NCBI RefSeq assembly: GCF_009617585.1
Contig: NZ_WIXI01000051.1
Location: 310,001-374,000, forward strand
Reading direction: 5' to 3'
DNA length: 64,000 nucleotides
Source of the DNA: Endobacterium cereale
GTDB taxonomy: Bacteria; Pseudomonadota; Alphaproteobacteria; Rhizobiales; Rhizobiaceae
This document shows positions 26,613 to 34,713 of the stretch, piece by piece. Position 1 is the first letter of the stretch. The number at the start of each line of letters is the position of its first letter. Both the position numbers and the translations under genes were made by a program. The notes under the pieces were generated by a model that ran no database searches, had not been told where the DNA came from, and saw only the letters and a program-made list of their open reading frames with translations.

Positions 26613-26966
26613 TCGCATTCCCTTGTATTTTTTGGTCCCGACGAAATGCGCGTCGGTTTGCTAATGGGCTGGCGCCCAAGGACATGCTGCCGGGGAGGCA
26701 ACGTCGAAATTGGTGACGGATCTGCGCGTGCGCCGGACATCTGTTGTCCGTCGATCACTTTGCCAGACTTTAGAAGACTGCTTGCCGCGGCGGCCTGCGC
26801 CCGAACCGGTATCCTTGCAACTTGGTGCAGCACGGCAAATAGGCAATGCCAGAGAGAAAAACGAAGACTTACTCACATCAATCGAACGCTTTTCACCGTC
26901 AACGACGCTGGCGCGAATGTGCGAATGTGCTAGTCCTTTCAACACAATTCCGGAGGAGATCGCATC
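26613..26966. other. Divergent promoter region between BCCT and lldD
   Basis: About 350 bases with no reading frame that looks like a protein. It should hold promoters for both genes. I found no riboswitch-like structure and no clear -35/-10 pair. Confidence 0.5.
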
Positions 26967-28112
26967 ATGTCCAAGCCGCTTACCATCGCCGATCTGAAGA
27001 CAATGGCGCGTCGCCGCGTGCCAAAGATGTTCTTCGATTATGCCGATAGCGGCGCTTGGACGGAAAGCACCTACCGCGCCAACGAAGACGATTTTGCAAA
27101 GATCAAGCTGCGCCAGCGTGTGCTGGTCGACATGACCAACCGTTCGCTCGCAACGCAAATGATCGGCCATGACGTGTCGATGCCCGTGGCGCTGGCGCCG
27201 ACCGGCCTTGCCGGCATGCAGCATGCGGATGGCGAGATGCTGGCGGCCAAGGCAGCAGAAGAGGCCGGCGTGCCCTTCACGCTGTCGACCATGAGCATAT
27301 GCTCGATCGAGGACATTGCCTCGGTCACCACAAAACCCTTCTGGTTCCAACTGTATGTGATGAAGGATCGCGGTTTCATCGAACGCCTGATCGAACGTGC
27401 CCGCATCGCCAAATGCTCGGCGCTCGTCGTCACCGCCGATCTTCAGATTCTCGGCCAGCGTCACAAGGATTTGCGCAACGGCCTGTCTGCCCCGCCGAAA
27501 TGGACACTCAACAGCGCCATGCAGCTGGCGACAAAGCCCTTCTGGTGCCTCGACATGCTGCAGACCAAGCGCCGCGGTTTCGGCAATATCGTCGGCCATG
27601 CTTCCAACGTGTCCGACCTCTCCTCGCTCTCGGCCTGGACGGCGGAACAATTCGACCCGAGGCTTTCCTGGGACGATATCCGCTGGATCAAGGATCTGTG
27701 GGGCGGCAAGCTGATCATCAAGGGTATTCTCGATGACGAAGATGCCCGGGCTGCCGCCGATACCGGCGCCGACGCCATCATCGTTTCCAACCATGGCGGC
27801 CGTCAGCTTGACGGCGCCCCCTCCTCCATCAGCATGCTGCCGAAAATGGTGGCAGCAGTCGGCGATCGCATGGAAGTGCATCTGGATGGCGGCATCCGCT
27901 CCGGTCAGGATGTGCTGAAAGCCGTCGCGCTTGGTGCGAAGGGCACCTATATCGGCCGCCCCTTCCTCTATGGTCTCGGCGCCATGGGCAAGGAAGGCGT
28001 CACGACAGCGCTGGAAATCATCCGCAAGGAAATGGACATCACCATGGCTCTGTGCGGCAAACGCGACATCAAGGACGTCAATTCCAACGTGATCGCTCAG
28101 AACCCGTTCTGA
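26967..28112 (+). CDS. lldD: FMN-dependent alpha-hydroxy acid (L-lactate) dehydrogenase
   Basis: Oxidises L-lactate or a related 2-hydroxyacid with FMN, giving electrons to the respiratory chain. The 381 residues show PKMFFDYADSGAWTE, MPVALAPTGLAGMQHADGE, PFWFQLYVMKDRGF and the active-site region IVSNHGGRQLDGAPSS with its catalytic His and substrate-binding Arg, then LDGGIRSGQDVLKA. GGAGGAG precedes the ATG. Lactate is the likeliest substrate, but glycolate or mandelate relatives cannot be excluded. Confidence 0.88.
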   Translation: MSKPLTIADLKTMARRRVPKMFFDYADSGAWTESTYRANEDDFAKIKLRQRVLVDMTNRSLATQMIGHDVSMPVALAPTGLAGMQHADGEMLAAKAAEEAGVPFTLSTMSICSIEDIASVTTKPFWFQLYVMKDRGFIERLIERARIAKCSALVVTADLQILGQRHKDLRNGLSAPPKWTLNSAMQLATKPFWCLDMLQTKRRGFGNIVGHASNVSDLSSLSAWTAEQFDPRLSWDDIRWIKDLWGGKLIIKGILDDEDARAAADTGADAIIVSNHGGRQLDGAPSSISMLPKMVAAVGDRMEVHLDGGIRSGQDVLKAVALGAKGTYIGRPFLYGLGAMGKEGVTTALEIIRKEMDITMALCGKRDIKDVNSNVIAQNPF

Positions 28113-28192
28113 AACGAGATGCGCACGCTCGACCACCGTTTCCATCACGGTGAGCATAGCGGGCGCATTTAAAACTGGAGCGTCAGCGACGA

Positions 28193-28474
28193 TCAATCGG
28201 GATCGCGGATGGCGCCGGAAAGAAACAGGCCCAGCACGGCGCCAAGCGCAAGAGCGCCAAAAACGGCACCGGTTGCAGCCGTCGGATGGCGCTTGGCGGC
28301 CTCTGCGAGACCAAAACCTTCGTTTCGCAAATCCCGCGACAGACGGTTGGCGCGCGGGGAAATATAGGAGGATGCCTCCGAAGCCTTCTCGCGGGCCTGC
28401 TGTTGCAGCACGGACCGCAACTGCGAAAGCTGTTCCTGCAGGGATTCGACGGTGGAATTCAGATCTCGAGCCAA
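28193..28474 (-). CDS. Small tail-anchored protein, DUF883/ElaB-like, TTG start
   Basis: A 93-residue protein: an amphipathic N-terminal helix (LNSTVESLQEQLSQLRSVLQ) for coiled-coil contact, a middle Arg-rich part, and a C-terminal glycine-zipper membrane segment (TGAVFGALALGAVLGLFLSG). ElaB-type proteins share this plan and, in E. coli, tether ribosomes to the membrane in stationary phase. No ATG fits; TTG 28474 has AAGGAACG directly upstream. An EcfG-type promoter lies 39-63 bases upstream, pointing to general-stress control. Confidence 0.7.
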   Translation of the reverse strand: MARDLNSTVESLQEQLSQLRSVLQQQAREKASEASSYISPRANRLSRDLRNEGFGLAEAAKRHPTAATGAVFGALALGAVLGLFLSGAIRDPD

Positions 28475-28512
28475 AATGCGTTCCTTTTTTGTCGTGACTG
28501 GCAGCGACGACA

Positions 28513-28537
28513 AACGTGGGGAACGCAACTTTGTTCC
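28513..28537 (-). promoter_or_regulatory. EcfG (general stress sigma factor) promoter
   Basis: On the minus strand GGAAC (28537-28533) and CGTT (28516-28513) are separated by exactly 16 bases, the consensus of EcfG/RpoE2-type sigma factors in Alphaproteobacteria. It would transcribe the small membrane protein starting at 28474. Confidence 0.65.
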
Positions 28538-28595
28538 AATCTGACATGCGAAGGGCAACGCTAGCCGCCCTGTCGCCGTTTTCACTTCGACACGT

Positions 28596-29300
28596 TCATA
28601 CGCCGATCGGAGCCGGTAGACTGGTGACCACGAGCGGCGCCTTGGGTGGCACGCGATTGTAAAGATCGATGACGTCCTGGTTGAGCATGCGCACGCAACC
28701 GGACGAGACCGCCTTGCCCATGGTCCACCATTCCGGCGAACCGTGGATGCGGTAGATCGTGTCCTCGCCGTTCTGGAATATATAGAGCGCACGTGCACCG
28801 AGCGGGTTGTTGAGGCCCGGCCCCATGCCGCCATTGGCAATGCTATAGGGCTGAAGCTCCGGCTGACGCGCCACCATCTCATCCGGCGGTGTCCAGCGCG
28901 GCCATGCGCGCTTGTACTGGATGACACCACGACCTGACCACGCAAACCCCTCGCGGCCAAGACCGACGCCATAACGCATGGCCTGACCGTTTTCATATGT
29001 CAGATACAGGAAGAAGTTTGCAGTATCGACCACGATGGTGCCCGGACGTTCGCCAGTCGGATTGGCAACCATCTGACGATAATACCGTCTGTTGATCCTT
29101 TTGTAGGGGATGGCCGGCAACGGAAACTGCTCGTCCGGCACGCCGGCATACATGGTCGCGTAGATTGAATTATCGACTGCCGGAGCCGTAGCAACCGGCT
29201 CAGGCTCCGTGGCGGTTGTCGTGCAGCCTGCAAGTGCTGCCGTGGCAACGCCGACGCCACCGATGACGAGCGCACGCCGTGTCAGGAATGTATTGTTCAC
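28596..29300 (-). CDS. L,D-transpeptidase (YkuD) lipoprotein
   Basis: A 234-residue cell-envelope enzyme that forms 3-3 peptidoglycan crosslinks or attaches proteins to the wall. The N-terminus has an RR-containing start (TRRALVIGG) and lipobox LAGC (Cys26). The YkuD domain covers about 85-228, with His186 in RIHGSPEWW and catalytic Cys202 in AVSSGCVRM. Rhizobia use such enzymes heavily. It lies upstream of the small stress protein on the same strand, with 121 bases between. Confidence 0.92.
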   Translation of the reverse strand: MNNTFLTRRALVIGGVGVATAALAGCTTTATEPEPVATAPAVDNSIYATMYAGVPDEQFPLPAIPYKRINRRYYRQMVANPTGERPGTIVVDTANFFLYLTYENGQAMRYGVGLGREGFAWSGRGVIQYKRAWPRWTPPDEMVARQPELQPYSIANGGMGPGLNNPLGARALYIFQNGEDTIYRIHGSPEWWTMGKAVSSGCVRMLNQDVIDLYNRVPPKAPLVVTSLPAPIGV

Positions 29301-29387
29301 GGTGATCCTCTTTTACTTCAGGCCTTGCCTATACCCATCCCTCTTCGGAAAAGGGCCGCAAAAGATCGTGAACTCCCATCAACTTTT

Positions 29388-29429
29388 GAAAAGCGGGCTC
29401 GGGGCCGGCTCCTGCGCCTCCCCCGAGCC
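29388..29429 (-). terminator. Terminator of the MFS gene
   Basis: On the minus strand GGCTCGGGG (29429-29421) pairs with CCCCGAGCC (29404-29396) and is followed by CGCTTTTC. It lies just after the stop of the MFS transporter. Confidence 0.7.
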
Positions 29430-29443
29430 AACTGCATTCTTGC

Positions 29444-30781
29444 TTAGCTGCGAGCAAGACGCTCTGTCAGTTCCTCGATACCGACAGCGGCTTCCGCCGC
29501 ATTGCTACGTCGGCTGAGATAGATGCCGATAGCGATCGACAATGCAGCGATAAACAGCAGGTAATAGGCGTGCGACATCGGGTTGACCGCCAGCATCGAC
29601 GTGACGGCAATCGGCGTCAGTCCGCCAAAAATCGCGTAGGCGACGTTATAGGAAAAGGACAGACCCGAAAAACGCACCCGCGCCGGGAACGCCCGAACCA
29701 TGACATAAGGCACGCCGCCGACAATACCGACGGCAAGTCCCATGACCGCGTAAAGCGCAAACATCACGATGAGCGACGTGCCGGCATAGCTGTAGAAAGC
29801 CCAGGTCGCGGCGCCGAAGAAGACACCGCCGACGATAAAGAAACGGCCAGGGCCAACCCGGTCGATGATCGCACCGGCGGCGGATGTCGCGAAAATCAGG
29901 AACAGCGTTCCAAAGCTGGTTGCGGCAAGCGATTGCTGTGCGGTGTAACCGTAGATCTTCTGCAGAAGCGTCGCGGTCATCAGCGTGGTGACAACGATGG
30001 CCGCCGACAACAGCCAGGTCAGCAACATGGAAATCACCACACCGCTCATATGATCGCGCAGCACCGTTTTCAGCGGCAGTTCCGGCGCAAGCGCCCGGCT
30101 TTCCTTCATCTCGTTGAAGATCGGCGTTTCCCGCAGCCAGCGACGCATCCACACCGACAGAAGACCAAAAATACCGCCGAGGAAGAATGGAATGCGCCAT
30201 GCGCCCGCTTCGATCATTTCGGCCGTGAAAACGGTGTTGATCACCGTCGCGATCGACGATCCGAGCAGAATGCCGAGCGACAGACCGGAGGTCAGGAATC
30301 CGCAGGCGAAACCGACGCGACGCAGTGGCACGTGCTCGGCGACGAACGTCCATGCGCCGGGCACTTCACCACCGATGGCTGCACCCTGCAGGATACGCAT
30401 CACGACGAGCAGGATCGGCGCCATAACACCGATCGTCGCGTAAGTCGGCATGATCGCCATGCCAAGCGTCGACAGAGCCATCAGAAGAATCGAAAAAGCG
30501 AAAACCCGTTTGCGACCGAACATGTCACCGAAATGCGCAAGCACGATCCCGCCAAGCGGCCGCACCAGATATCCGGCGGCAAATATCCCGAAAGTCTGGA
30601 TCAGGCGCAGCCATTCAGGCATGTCGGCCGGAAAGAACAATTTACCGATGACGGCCGCAAAGAACACGAAGATGATGAAATCATAAAATTCAAGCGCACC
30701 GCCAAGAGCGGACAATCCGAGTGTGCGAAAATCCTGCCGTGTAAGACGGCGCGGTGCGGCATGAGGGGCTGTCGGGGACAT
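29444..30781 (-). CDS. MFS metabolite:H+ symporter (MHS family, ProP-like)
   Basis: A 445-residue, twelve-helix transporter. The MHS signatures are clear: GALEFYDFIIFVFFA in TM1, RPLGGIVLAHFGDMFGRKRVF in the loop between TM2 and TM3, and RILQGAAIGGEVPGAWTFVAEH near TM4-5. Family members import organic acids, proline or betaine with protons. A terminator follows. It lies 163 bases downstream of the purine operon on the same strand, so it could carry a purine or ureide, but that is only positional. Confidence 0.88.
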   Translation of the reverse strand: MSPTAPHAAPRRLTRQDFRTLGLSALGGALEFYDFIIFVFFAAVIGKLFFPADMPEWLRLIQTFGIFAAGYLVRPLGGIVLAHFGDMFGRKRVFAFSILLMALSTLGMAIMPTYATIGVMAPILLVVMRILQGAAIGGEVPGAWTFVAEHVPLRRVGFACGFLTSGLSLGILLGSSIATVINTVFTAEMIEAGAWRIPFFLGGIFGLLSVWMRRWLRETPIFNEMKESRALAPELPLKTVLRDHMSGVVISMLLTWLLSAAIVVTTLMTATLLQKIYGYTAQQSLAATSFGTLFLIFATSAAGAIIDRVGPGRFFIVGGVFFGAATWAFYSYAGTSLIVMFALYAVMGLAVGIVGGVPYVMVRAFPARVRFSGLSFSYNVAYAIFGGLTPIAVTSMLAVNPMSHAYYLLFIAALSIAIGIYLSRRSNAAEAAVGIEELTERLARS

Positions 30782-30944
30782 GACATATCCGGTCTGTTAG
30801 ATGCAGGATGGCGCGTAGGAAACTTGTGACGCCGGCACCCGGCACTTGCGCTATTGCCGCGCAATTTTCAAGCCTTTTTGGCGCCTTATACGCAACGAAC
30901 GTGCGTGCAAAACCCGCTGGCCTTGCCTTTCAAATCCGGCTTTA

Positions 30945-31694
30945 TCAGCCCATTCGGCCTGTCGCCAGCGCACTTGCCCAATCGGCGCGACCGGCATCGG
31001 CAGCAAGACGCGATGCGGCCATGTGATCATATCCGACAGTGCGAAATTGCGGTGCCCATCCACGTTCGTTTTCTTCGAGGATGGCGTAGCAGGCCAGGGC
31101 ATGACCGTTTTCGACATCATGCGGCACAGGTTCATCGTCATGATAGGCAGGACAGCCGACACTGCCGGGATTAACGATCATGCGCCCGTCGGAAAGTGTC
31201 ACGACACGCGGCAAGTGGCTGTGGCCGCACAGGATCAAGGATTGCTCCACGCCTTCGGCGAAGCGTTCGATCTGCGCCTGTGGGCGAAGCACGACCTTGC
31301 CCTCACCCGACACGCTGTCCAGCCAATAAACGTCATCTTGCTGCGGCGTGGCGTGACAAAGAAAAACCTCTTCACGCCAGACCATGCTTGTCGGCAGTTT
31401 GCGCAGCCATTCGAAATGCCGCGGCGCCAGCAACGCGTGAGCATGCGCGTCCGAACGCCCCATTGCCTCGGGCGGTGTTTCCAGAAGGTAGCGATCGTGA
31501 TTGCCACGCACCGTCTGAACCGCATTCATGTCAAGCAGGAGAAGAAGATCGGCTGTACGCCCCGCGTCCAGCGGCCCGCTGAAACAATCGCCAAGATTGA
31601 CGATATCGCGAATGCCGAGCGCGGCAACATCATCCAGCACTGCCGTCAGGGCGGCACAATTTCCATGGATATCGGCGATCGCGGCAAAGCGCAT
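30945..31694 (-). CDS. Metallophosphoesterase, YfcE/MJ0936-like
   Basis: A 249-residue calcineurin-type phosphoesterase. Metal ligands are in ADIHGN (8-13), NLGDCFSGP, VRGNHD, and CGHSHLP near residue 156, plus a conserved NPGSVGCP. The ATG overlaps the uraH stop by one base (TGATG), so it is the last gene of the purine operon. No phosphate ester occurs in the pathway from urate to glyoxylate, so its role here is not explained. It could act on a nucleotide or on a signalling molecule. Confidence 0.85.
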   Translation of the reverse strand: MRFAAIADIHGNCAALTAVLDDVAALGIRDIVNLGDCFSGPLDAGRTADLLLLLDMNAVQTVRGNHDRYLLETPPEAMGRSDAHAHALLAPRHFEWLRKLPTSMVWREEVFLCHATPQQDDVYWLDSVSGEGKVVLRPQAQIERFAEGVEQSLILCGHSHLPRVVTLSDGRMIVNPGSVGCPAYHDDEPVPHDVENGHALACYAILEENERGWAPQFRTVGYDHMAASRLAADAGRADWASALATGRMG

Positions 31695-32050
31695 CAGCTC
31701 CCCCGATAGGTGGAATAGCCGTAGGGCGAAAGCAGCAGAGGCACGTGATAATGCCCGGTGATATCGGCAATACCGAAACGGATCGGAACGACATCGAGGA
31801 AAGCCGGTTCGGCAAGCGCTGCACCATGAAGGCGCAGGTAATCGCCAGCATGAAAGACGAGCTCATAGGTGCCGGCGACAAAGGCGTCGCCGATCAGGAT
31901 CGGTCCGCCATCAACCCTGCCGTCACTGTTGGTCGTTACCGTCTGCAGCTTCTCACGTCTCTCGCCATCAATACGATAGAGATCGATCGCCATCCCCTCG
32001 GCGGGCTGGCCCCTTGCGGTATCGAGAACATGCGTGGTGAGGCCGGTCAT
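31694..32050 (-). CDS. uraH: 5-hydroxyisourate hydrolase (transthyretin-like)
   Basis: Hydrolyses 5-hydroxyisourate from PuuD to OHCU. It is 118 residues with the three signatures of the family: LTTHVLDTARGQPA at the N-terminus, ITGHYHVPLLLSPYGYSTYR, and the C-terminal YRGS tetrapeptide. It overlaps allA by four bases (ATGA) and the metallophosphoesterase by one, so all three are translationally coupled. No periplasmic signal is present; the protein is cytosolic. Confidence 0.96.
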   Translation of the reverse strand: MTGLTTHVLDTARGQPAEGMAIDLYRIDGERREKLQTVTTNSDGRVDGGPILIGDAFVAGTYELVFHAGDYLRLHGAALAEPAFLDVVPIRFGIADITGHYHVPLLLSPYGYSTYRGS

Positions 32051-32559
32051 AGCTCTGGCTCCGCAATCTGGTAGGCATTCTCGAAGAAAAACTCCTCGAG
32101 ATTTTCGGCAGTATTGTCACGATCGACAACGAGAAAATCACTGACCTCGCCAAGCGCCATCAGGGGATGGTGCCAGGTATTTACAAAATAGTTCACGCCC
32201 TGATGCGCCCCGGCCAGAAACACCTGCGGAGGCCCTGGCTTGCCGTCCTCGTCATCGGACACGGCAACCAGAAACGGCCTGCCCGACAAAGGCATGAAAC
32301 TCTGGCTGCCAAAAGGATGACGCTCCATCATGTCGATGGCATAGGGAAATTGCCGGGGCTGGCCGCGAAAAACGTTGAAGATCAGCCGTTCCGGCTGCCC
32401 CACCACCACGGGTTCCGCCAAAGCATGGAAGCGCTCGGTGGTGCCGTTGTTGATAAGCCGCATGCGGGAGGGGTCGGCCTCGATGACATCGCCGTAACGG
32501 GCGAAGGCATTTTTGGTGAGTGGCTGAATGGTTAGGGTCTGCATGTGGGACAACATCAT
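32047..32559 (-). CDS. allA: Ureidoglycolate lyase
   Basis: Splits ureidoglycolate to glyoxylate and urea, the last ureide step. It is 170 residues, a cupin-fold AllA protein: LTKNAFARYGDVIEAD, VFRGQPRQFPYAIDMMERHP, GSQSFMPLSGRPFLVAV and NTWHHPLMALG. ATG 32559 overlaps the stop of the HepT-like gene (ATGA); starts at 32556 and 32544 are also possible. No allantoate amidohydrolase is found in the window. Confidence 0.93.
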   Translation of the reverse strand: MMLSHMQTLTIQPLTKNAFARYGDVIEADPSRMRLINNGTTERFHALAEPVVVGQPERLIFNVFRGQPRQFPYAIDMMERHPFGSQSFMPLSGRPFLVAVSDDEDGKPGPPQVFLAGAHQGVNYFVNTWHHPLMALGEVSDFLVVDRDNTAENLEEFFFENAYQIAEPEL

Positions 32560-32915
32560 TCACCTTGGGCACGCCAGTTTCCAAGAGCGTGGAGTTGATC
32601 GATAAGTTCAGGCAAGGAGACGGATGCGGCACGCCACACGATATCCAGCTCGATATCGAAATAACCATTCGCGATCCGGTTGCGGAGATCCTGTATCGCA
32701 GGCCAGGGAAACTCCGGGTGATCTACCGGAAATTCGGGATATTCCCTCGATAATCGAAGCGCCGCTTCACCAAGCATCAGGATGCTCATCCCGACCGCGC
32801 GCTGGACCATAACGTTTTGGCGAAAATCTTCGTTGCTCATCGCTTCGATGAACCGCACGACATCAGCGGCTGCCGTCCGCATCTGATGCAGGTACAACGC
32901 GCGACTGTCCGTCAT
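32556..32915 (-). CDS. HepT-like (DUF86) protein with altered active-site His
   Basis: A 119-residue HEPN-fold protein like HepT, the RNase toxin of HepT/MntA toxin-antitoxin pairs. Family features include the N-terminal LHQMRTAAADVVRFIEAM helix, LGEAALRLS, and WPAIQDLRNRIANGYFDIEL. The catalytic motif RX4HXY reads RX4NXY: Arg78, Asn83 in place of His, Tyr85. The His is essential for RNase action in studied HepT, so toxin activity is doubtful. It overlaps the MntA-like gene by four bases upstream and allA by four bases downstream, inside the purine operon. Confidence 0.8.
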   Translation of the reverse strand: MTDSRALYLHQMRTAAADVVRFIEAMSNEDFRQNVMVQRAVGMSILMLGEAALRLSREYPEFPVDHPEFPWPAIQDLRNRIANGYFDIELDIVWRAASVSLPELIDQLHALGNWRAQGE

Positions 32916-33178
32916 AGGGGCCTGGCTTCCGACAACACGCGAGACCGGATCATCTCGTGCAGTTCGCCAGGAGTGAGAAGACCCAGTTCATATCGAAGCC
33001 CGCCCAATGTCAGCAACGTGCTCCCCGCCAAAGCATCGACAAGAACGCCGATATTGCTAGCAGGCCGATCTTCCCCCCGCGCCACTGAACCGAAGACACG
33101 CGGGTTTGCCGCATTGAAGCATTTTGTCGCTTCGCGGATCGCCTGCCTGTTTTTGTCCAGAACGTCCGATGGGCTCAT
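32912..33178 (-). CDS. MntA-like minimal nucleotidyltransferase, catalytic Asp residues lost
   Basis: An 88-residue protein of the MntA antitoxin type, which in studied pairs adenylylates the HepT Tyr. The motif GSX10DXD is recognisable but changed: GSVARGEDRPASNIGVLVD has Gly30-Ser31 but Asn42 and Gly44 where the two metal-binding Asp should be. A third Asp expected in the VDLLTP-like strand is also missing (ELGLLTP). The rest of the fold, including the end LHEMIRSRVLSEA, is kept. It starts 38 bases after uraD and is coupled to the HepT-like gene. Confidence 0.78.
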   Translation of the reverse strand: MSPSDVLDKNRQAIREATKCFNAANPRVFGSVARGEDRPASNIGVLVDALAGSTLLTLGGLRYELGLLTPGELHEMIRSRVLSEARPL

Positions 33179-33216
33179 GACGACATCGCTCCTTCAACAG
33201 ATAGAATAATTCGCCT

Positions 33217-33714
33217 CTATCGCTCCGGCAACAGCGCCTGCAGCCGCAACAGAGCGATACGCTCCACCTGCGCCGCGGCCGTTTCGAACTCCTCGTCGAA
33301 ATCGTTATCGATACGGCGCTCGAAGGCAGTCAGAATATCGTGCCTATTCAATCCCTTTACGGCAATGATGAAAGGAAAGCCGAATTTTTGCGTATAGGCC
33401 GCATTGAGTTCCGTGAAACGCGCATGCTCCGCCGGGCTCAATCGGTCGAGCCCGGCACCGGCCTGCTCATTTCGGCTGTCCTCAGTCAATTCCCCGGCGA
33501 TGGCGAGCTTTCCAGCGAGGTCCGGATGCGCGCGCAGCACATCCAATCGCTCCTCGCGCGCCGCATTGCGAAACTCCAGCACCATGCCGTCATGCAGCCG
33601 CTTGGCGGTCAACGGCACCGTGACGAAACCGGCGTCGTATGCACGCTCGGCAATGAACGGCGAATGTTCGAACACGCCGCCGAATTTTTCGATGAAATCG
33701 CCCCGCGCTGTCAT
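33217..33714 (-). CDS. uraD: OHCU decarboxylase
   Basis: Decarboxylates 2-oxo-4-hydroxy-4-carboxy-5-ureidoimidazoline to S-allantoin. It is 165 residues, all helical, with the signatures LRAHPDLAGKLA, NEQAGAGLDRLSPAE and LNAAYTQKFGFPFIIAVKG; the catalytic His is in AHPDLAG. Its ATG overlaps the puuE stop by four bases. Confidence 0.95.
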   Translation of the reverse strand: MTARGDFIEKFGGVFEHSPFIAERAYDAGFVTVPLTAKRLHDGMVLEFRNAAREERLDVLRAHPDLAGKLAIAGELTEDSRNEQAGAGLDRLSPAEHARFTELNAAYTQKFGFPFIIAVKGLNRHDILTAFERRIDNDFDEEFETAAAQVERIALLRLQALLPER

Positions 33715-34640
33715 GCTGCACCTGTCGGCTTGTGATGTTCATGCCAATGGCGCGCAATCTCGACACGCTGCGGGATCCAGACCTTGTCATGCCCCAGAAC
33801 ATATTCGAGGAAACGCCGAAGTGCGGCGACACGGCCGGGACGCCCGACGAGACGGCAATGCAGCCCCACCGACATCATTTTTGGAGCGCCCTCCTGCCCC
33901 TCGCGACAAAGCGTGTCGAAGGCATCCTTCAGATAGATGAAAAACTGGTCGCCTGAGTTGAAGCCCTGCGGTGTGGCAAACCGCATGTCGTTGGTCTCAA
34001 GCGTATAGGGGATGATCAGGAAAGGCTTGCCATCTAGACCTTTCACCCAATAGGGCAGATCATCCGCATAACTGTCTGACGAATATAAGAAACCTCCCTC
34101 CTCCATCACCAGCTTCAGCGTGTGGTCTGAAGGTTTCCCCTGATACATCCCGTAAGGCCGTTCACCGGTCAACTCCGTATGCAGCCGCACCGCCTCGATA
34201 ATATGGGCACGTTCGTCGGCCTCGGCAAAATCCTTGTATTCCAGCCAGCGATAACCGTGGCTGGCGATTTCCCAACCGGCTTCCTTCATCGCGGCAACGG
34301 CCTCCGGATTACGTGCCATGGCGAGCGTCACGCCATAAACGGTGGCCTGCACCTTGAGTTCGGTGAACAATCGCCACAAGCGCCAAAAACCGGCGCGAGA
34401 ACCATATTCGTAGATCGATTCCATGTTCAGATTACGCTGCCCAGACCAGGGCGCGGCACCGACGATTTCGGAAAGAAGGCTTTCAGAGGCCTTGTCCTGA
34501 TCGAGGATCGAGCTTTCGCCGCCCTCCTCGTAATTGATGACGAACTGCACGGCGACATTGGCCCCGCCCGGCCACTTCGGATCAGGCGGGTTGCGCCCGT
34601 AACCGACAAAATTGCGCAGGCTTTCGATCGGCAGCAGCAT
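33711..34640 (-). CDS. puuE: Allantoinase PuuE (polysaccharide-deacetylase fold)
   Basis: Hydrolyses allantoin to allantoate, as the cofactor-independent PuuE of Pseudomonas fluorescens does. The 309 residues start with GYGRNPPDPKWPGGANVAVQ and contain NYEEGGESSIL, the NodB-fold segments ATVYGVTLAMARNPE and EIASHGYRWLEY, and LIIPYTLETNDMRF. GAGGGGA precedes the ATG. It is the first unambiguous pathway gene of the operon; DUF1045 lies 73 bases upstream. Confidence 0.95.
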   Translation of the reverse strand: MLLPIESLRNFVGYGRNPPDPKWPGGANVAVQFVINYEEGGESSILDQDKASESLLSEIVGAAPWSGQRNLNMESIYEYGSRAGFWRLWRLFTELKVQATVYGVTLAMARNPEAVAAMKEAGWEIASHGYRWLEYKDFAEADERAHIIEAVRLHTELTGERPYGMYQGKPSDHTLKLVMEEGGFLYSSDSYADDLPYWVKGLDGKPFLIIPYTLETNDMRFATPQGFNSGDQFFIYLKDAFDTLCREGQEGAPKMMSVGLHCRLVGRPGRVAALRRFLEYVLGHDKVWIPQRVEIARHWHEHHKPTGAA

Positions 34641-34713
34641 GACATCCCCTCGATGCGTTTTTTGAAACGCTATCAGCGCTCCGGCGCTGCTGTCGAGATG
34701 CGATCTTTGCCAA

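Noticed and set aside
26661..28547. A 628-codon minus-strand frame across lldD
   Set aside because: The plus-strand lldD has catalytic motifs, a ribosome site and correct length. The minus frame is His/Gly/Arg-rich and spans an intergenic region without sense.
29570..30829. A 419-codon plus-strand frame opposite the MFS transporter
   Set aside because: Composition is extremely Arg/Asp/His-rich, typical of an antisense shadow of a membrane protein gene; the minus strand has MHS signatures and a terminator.
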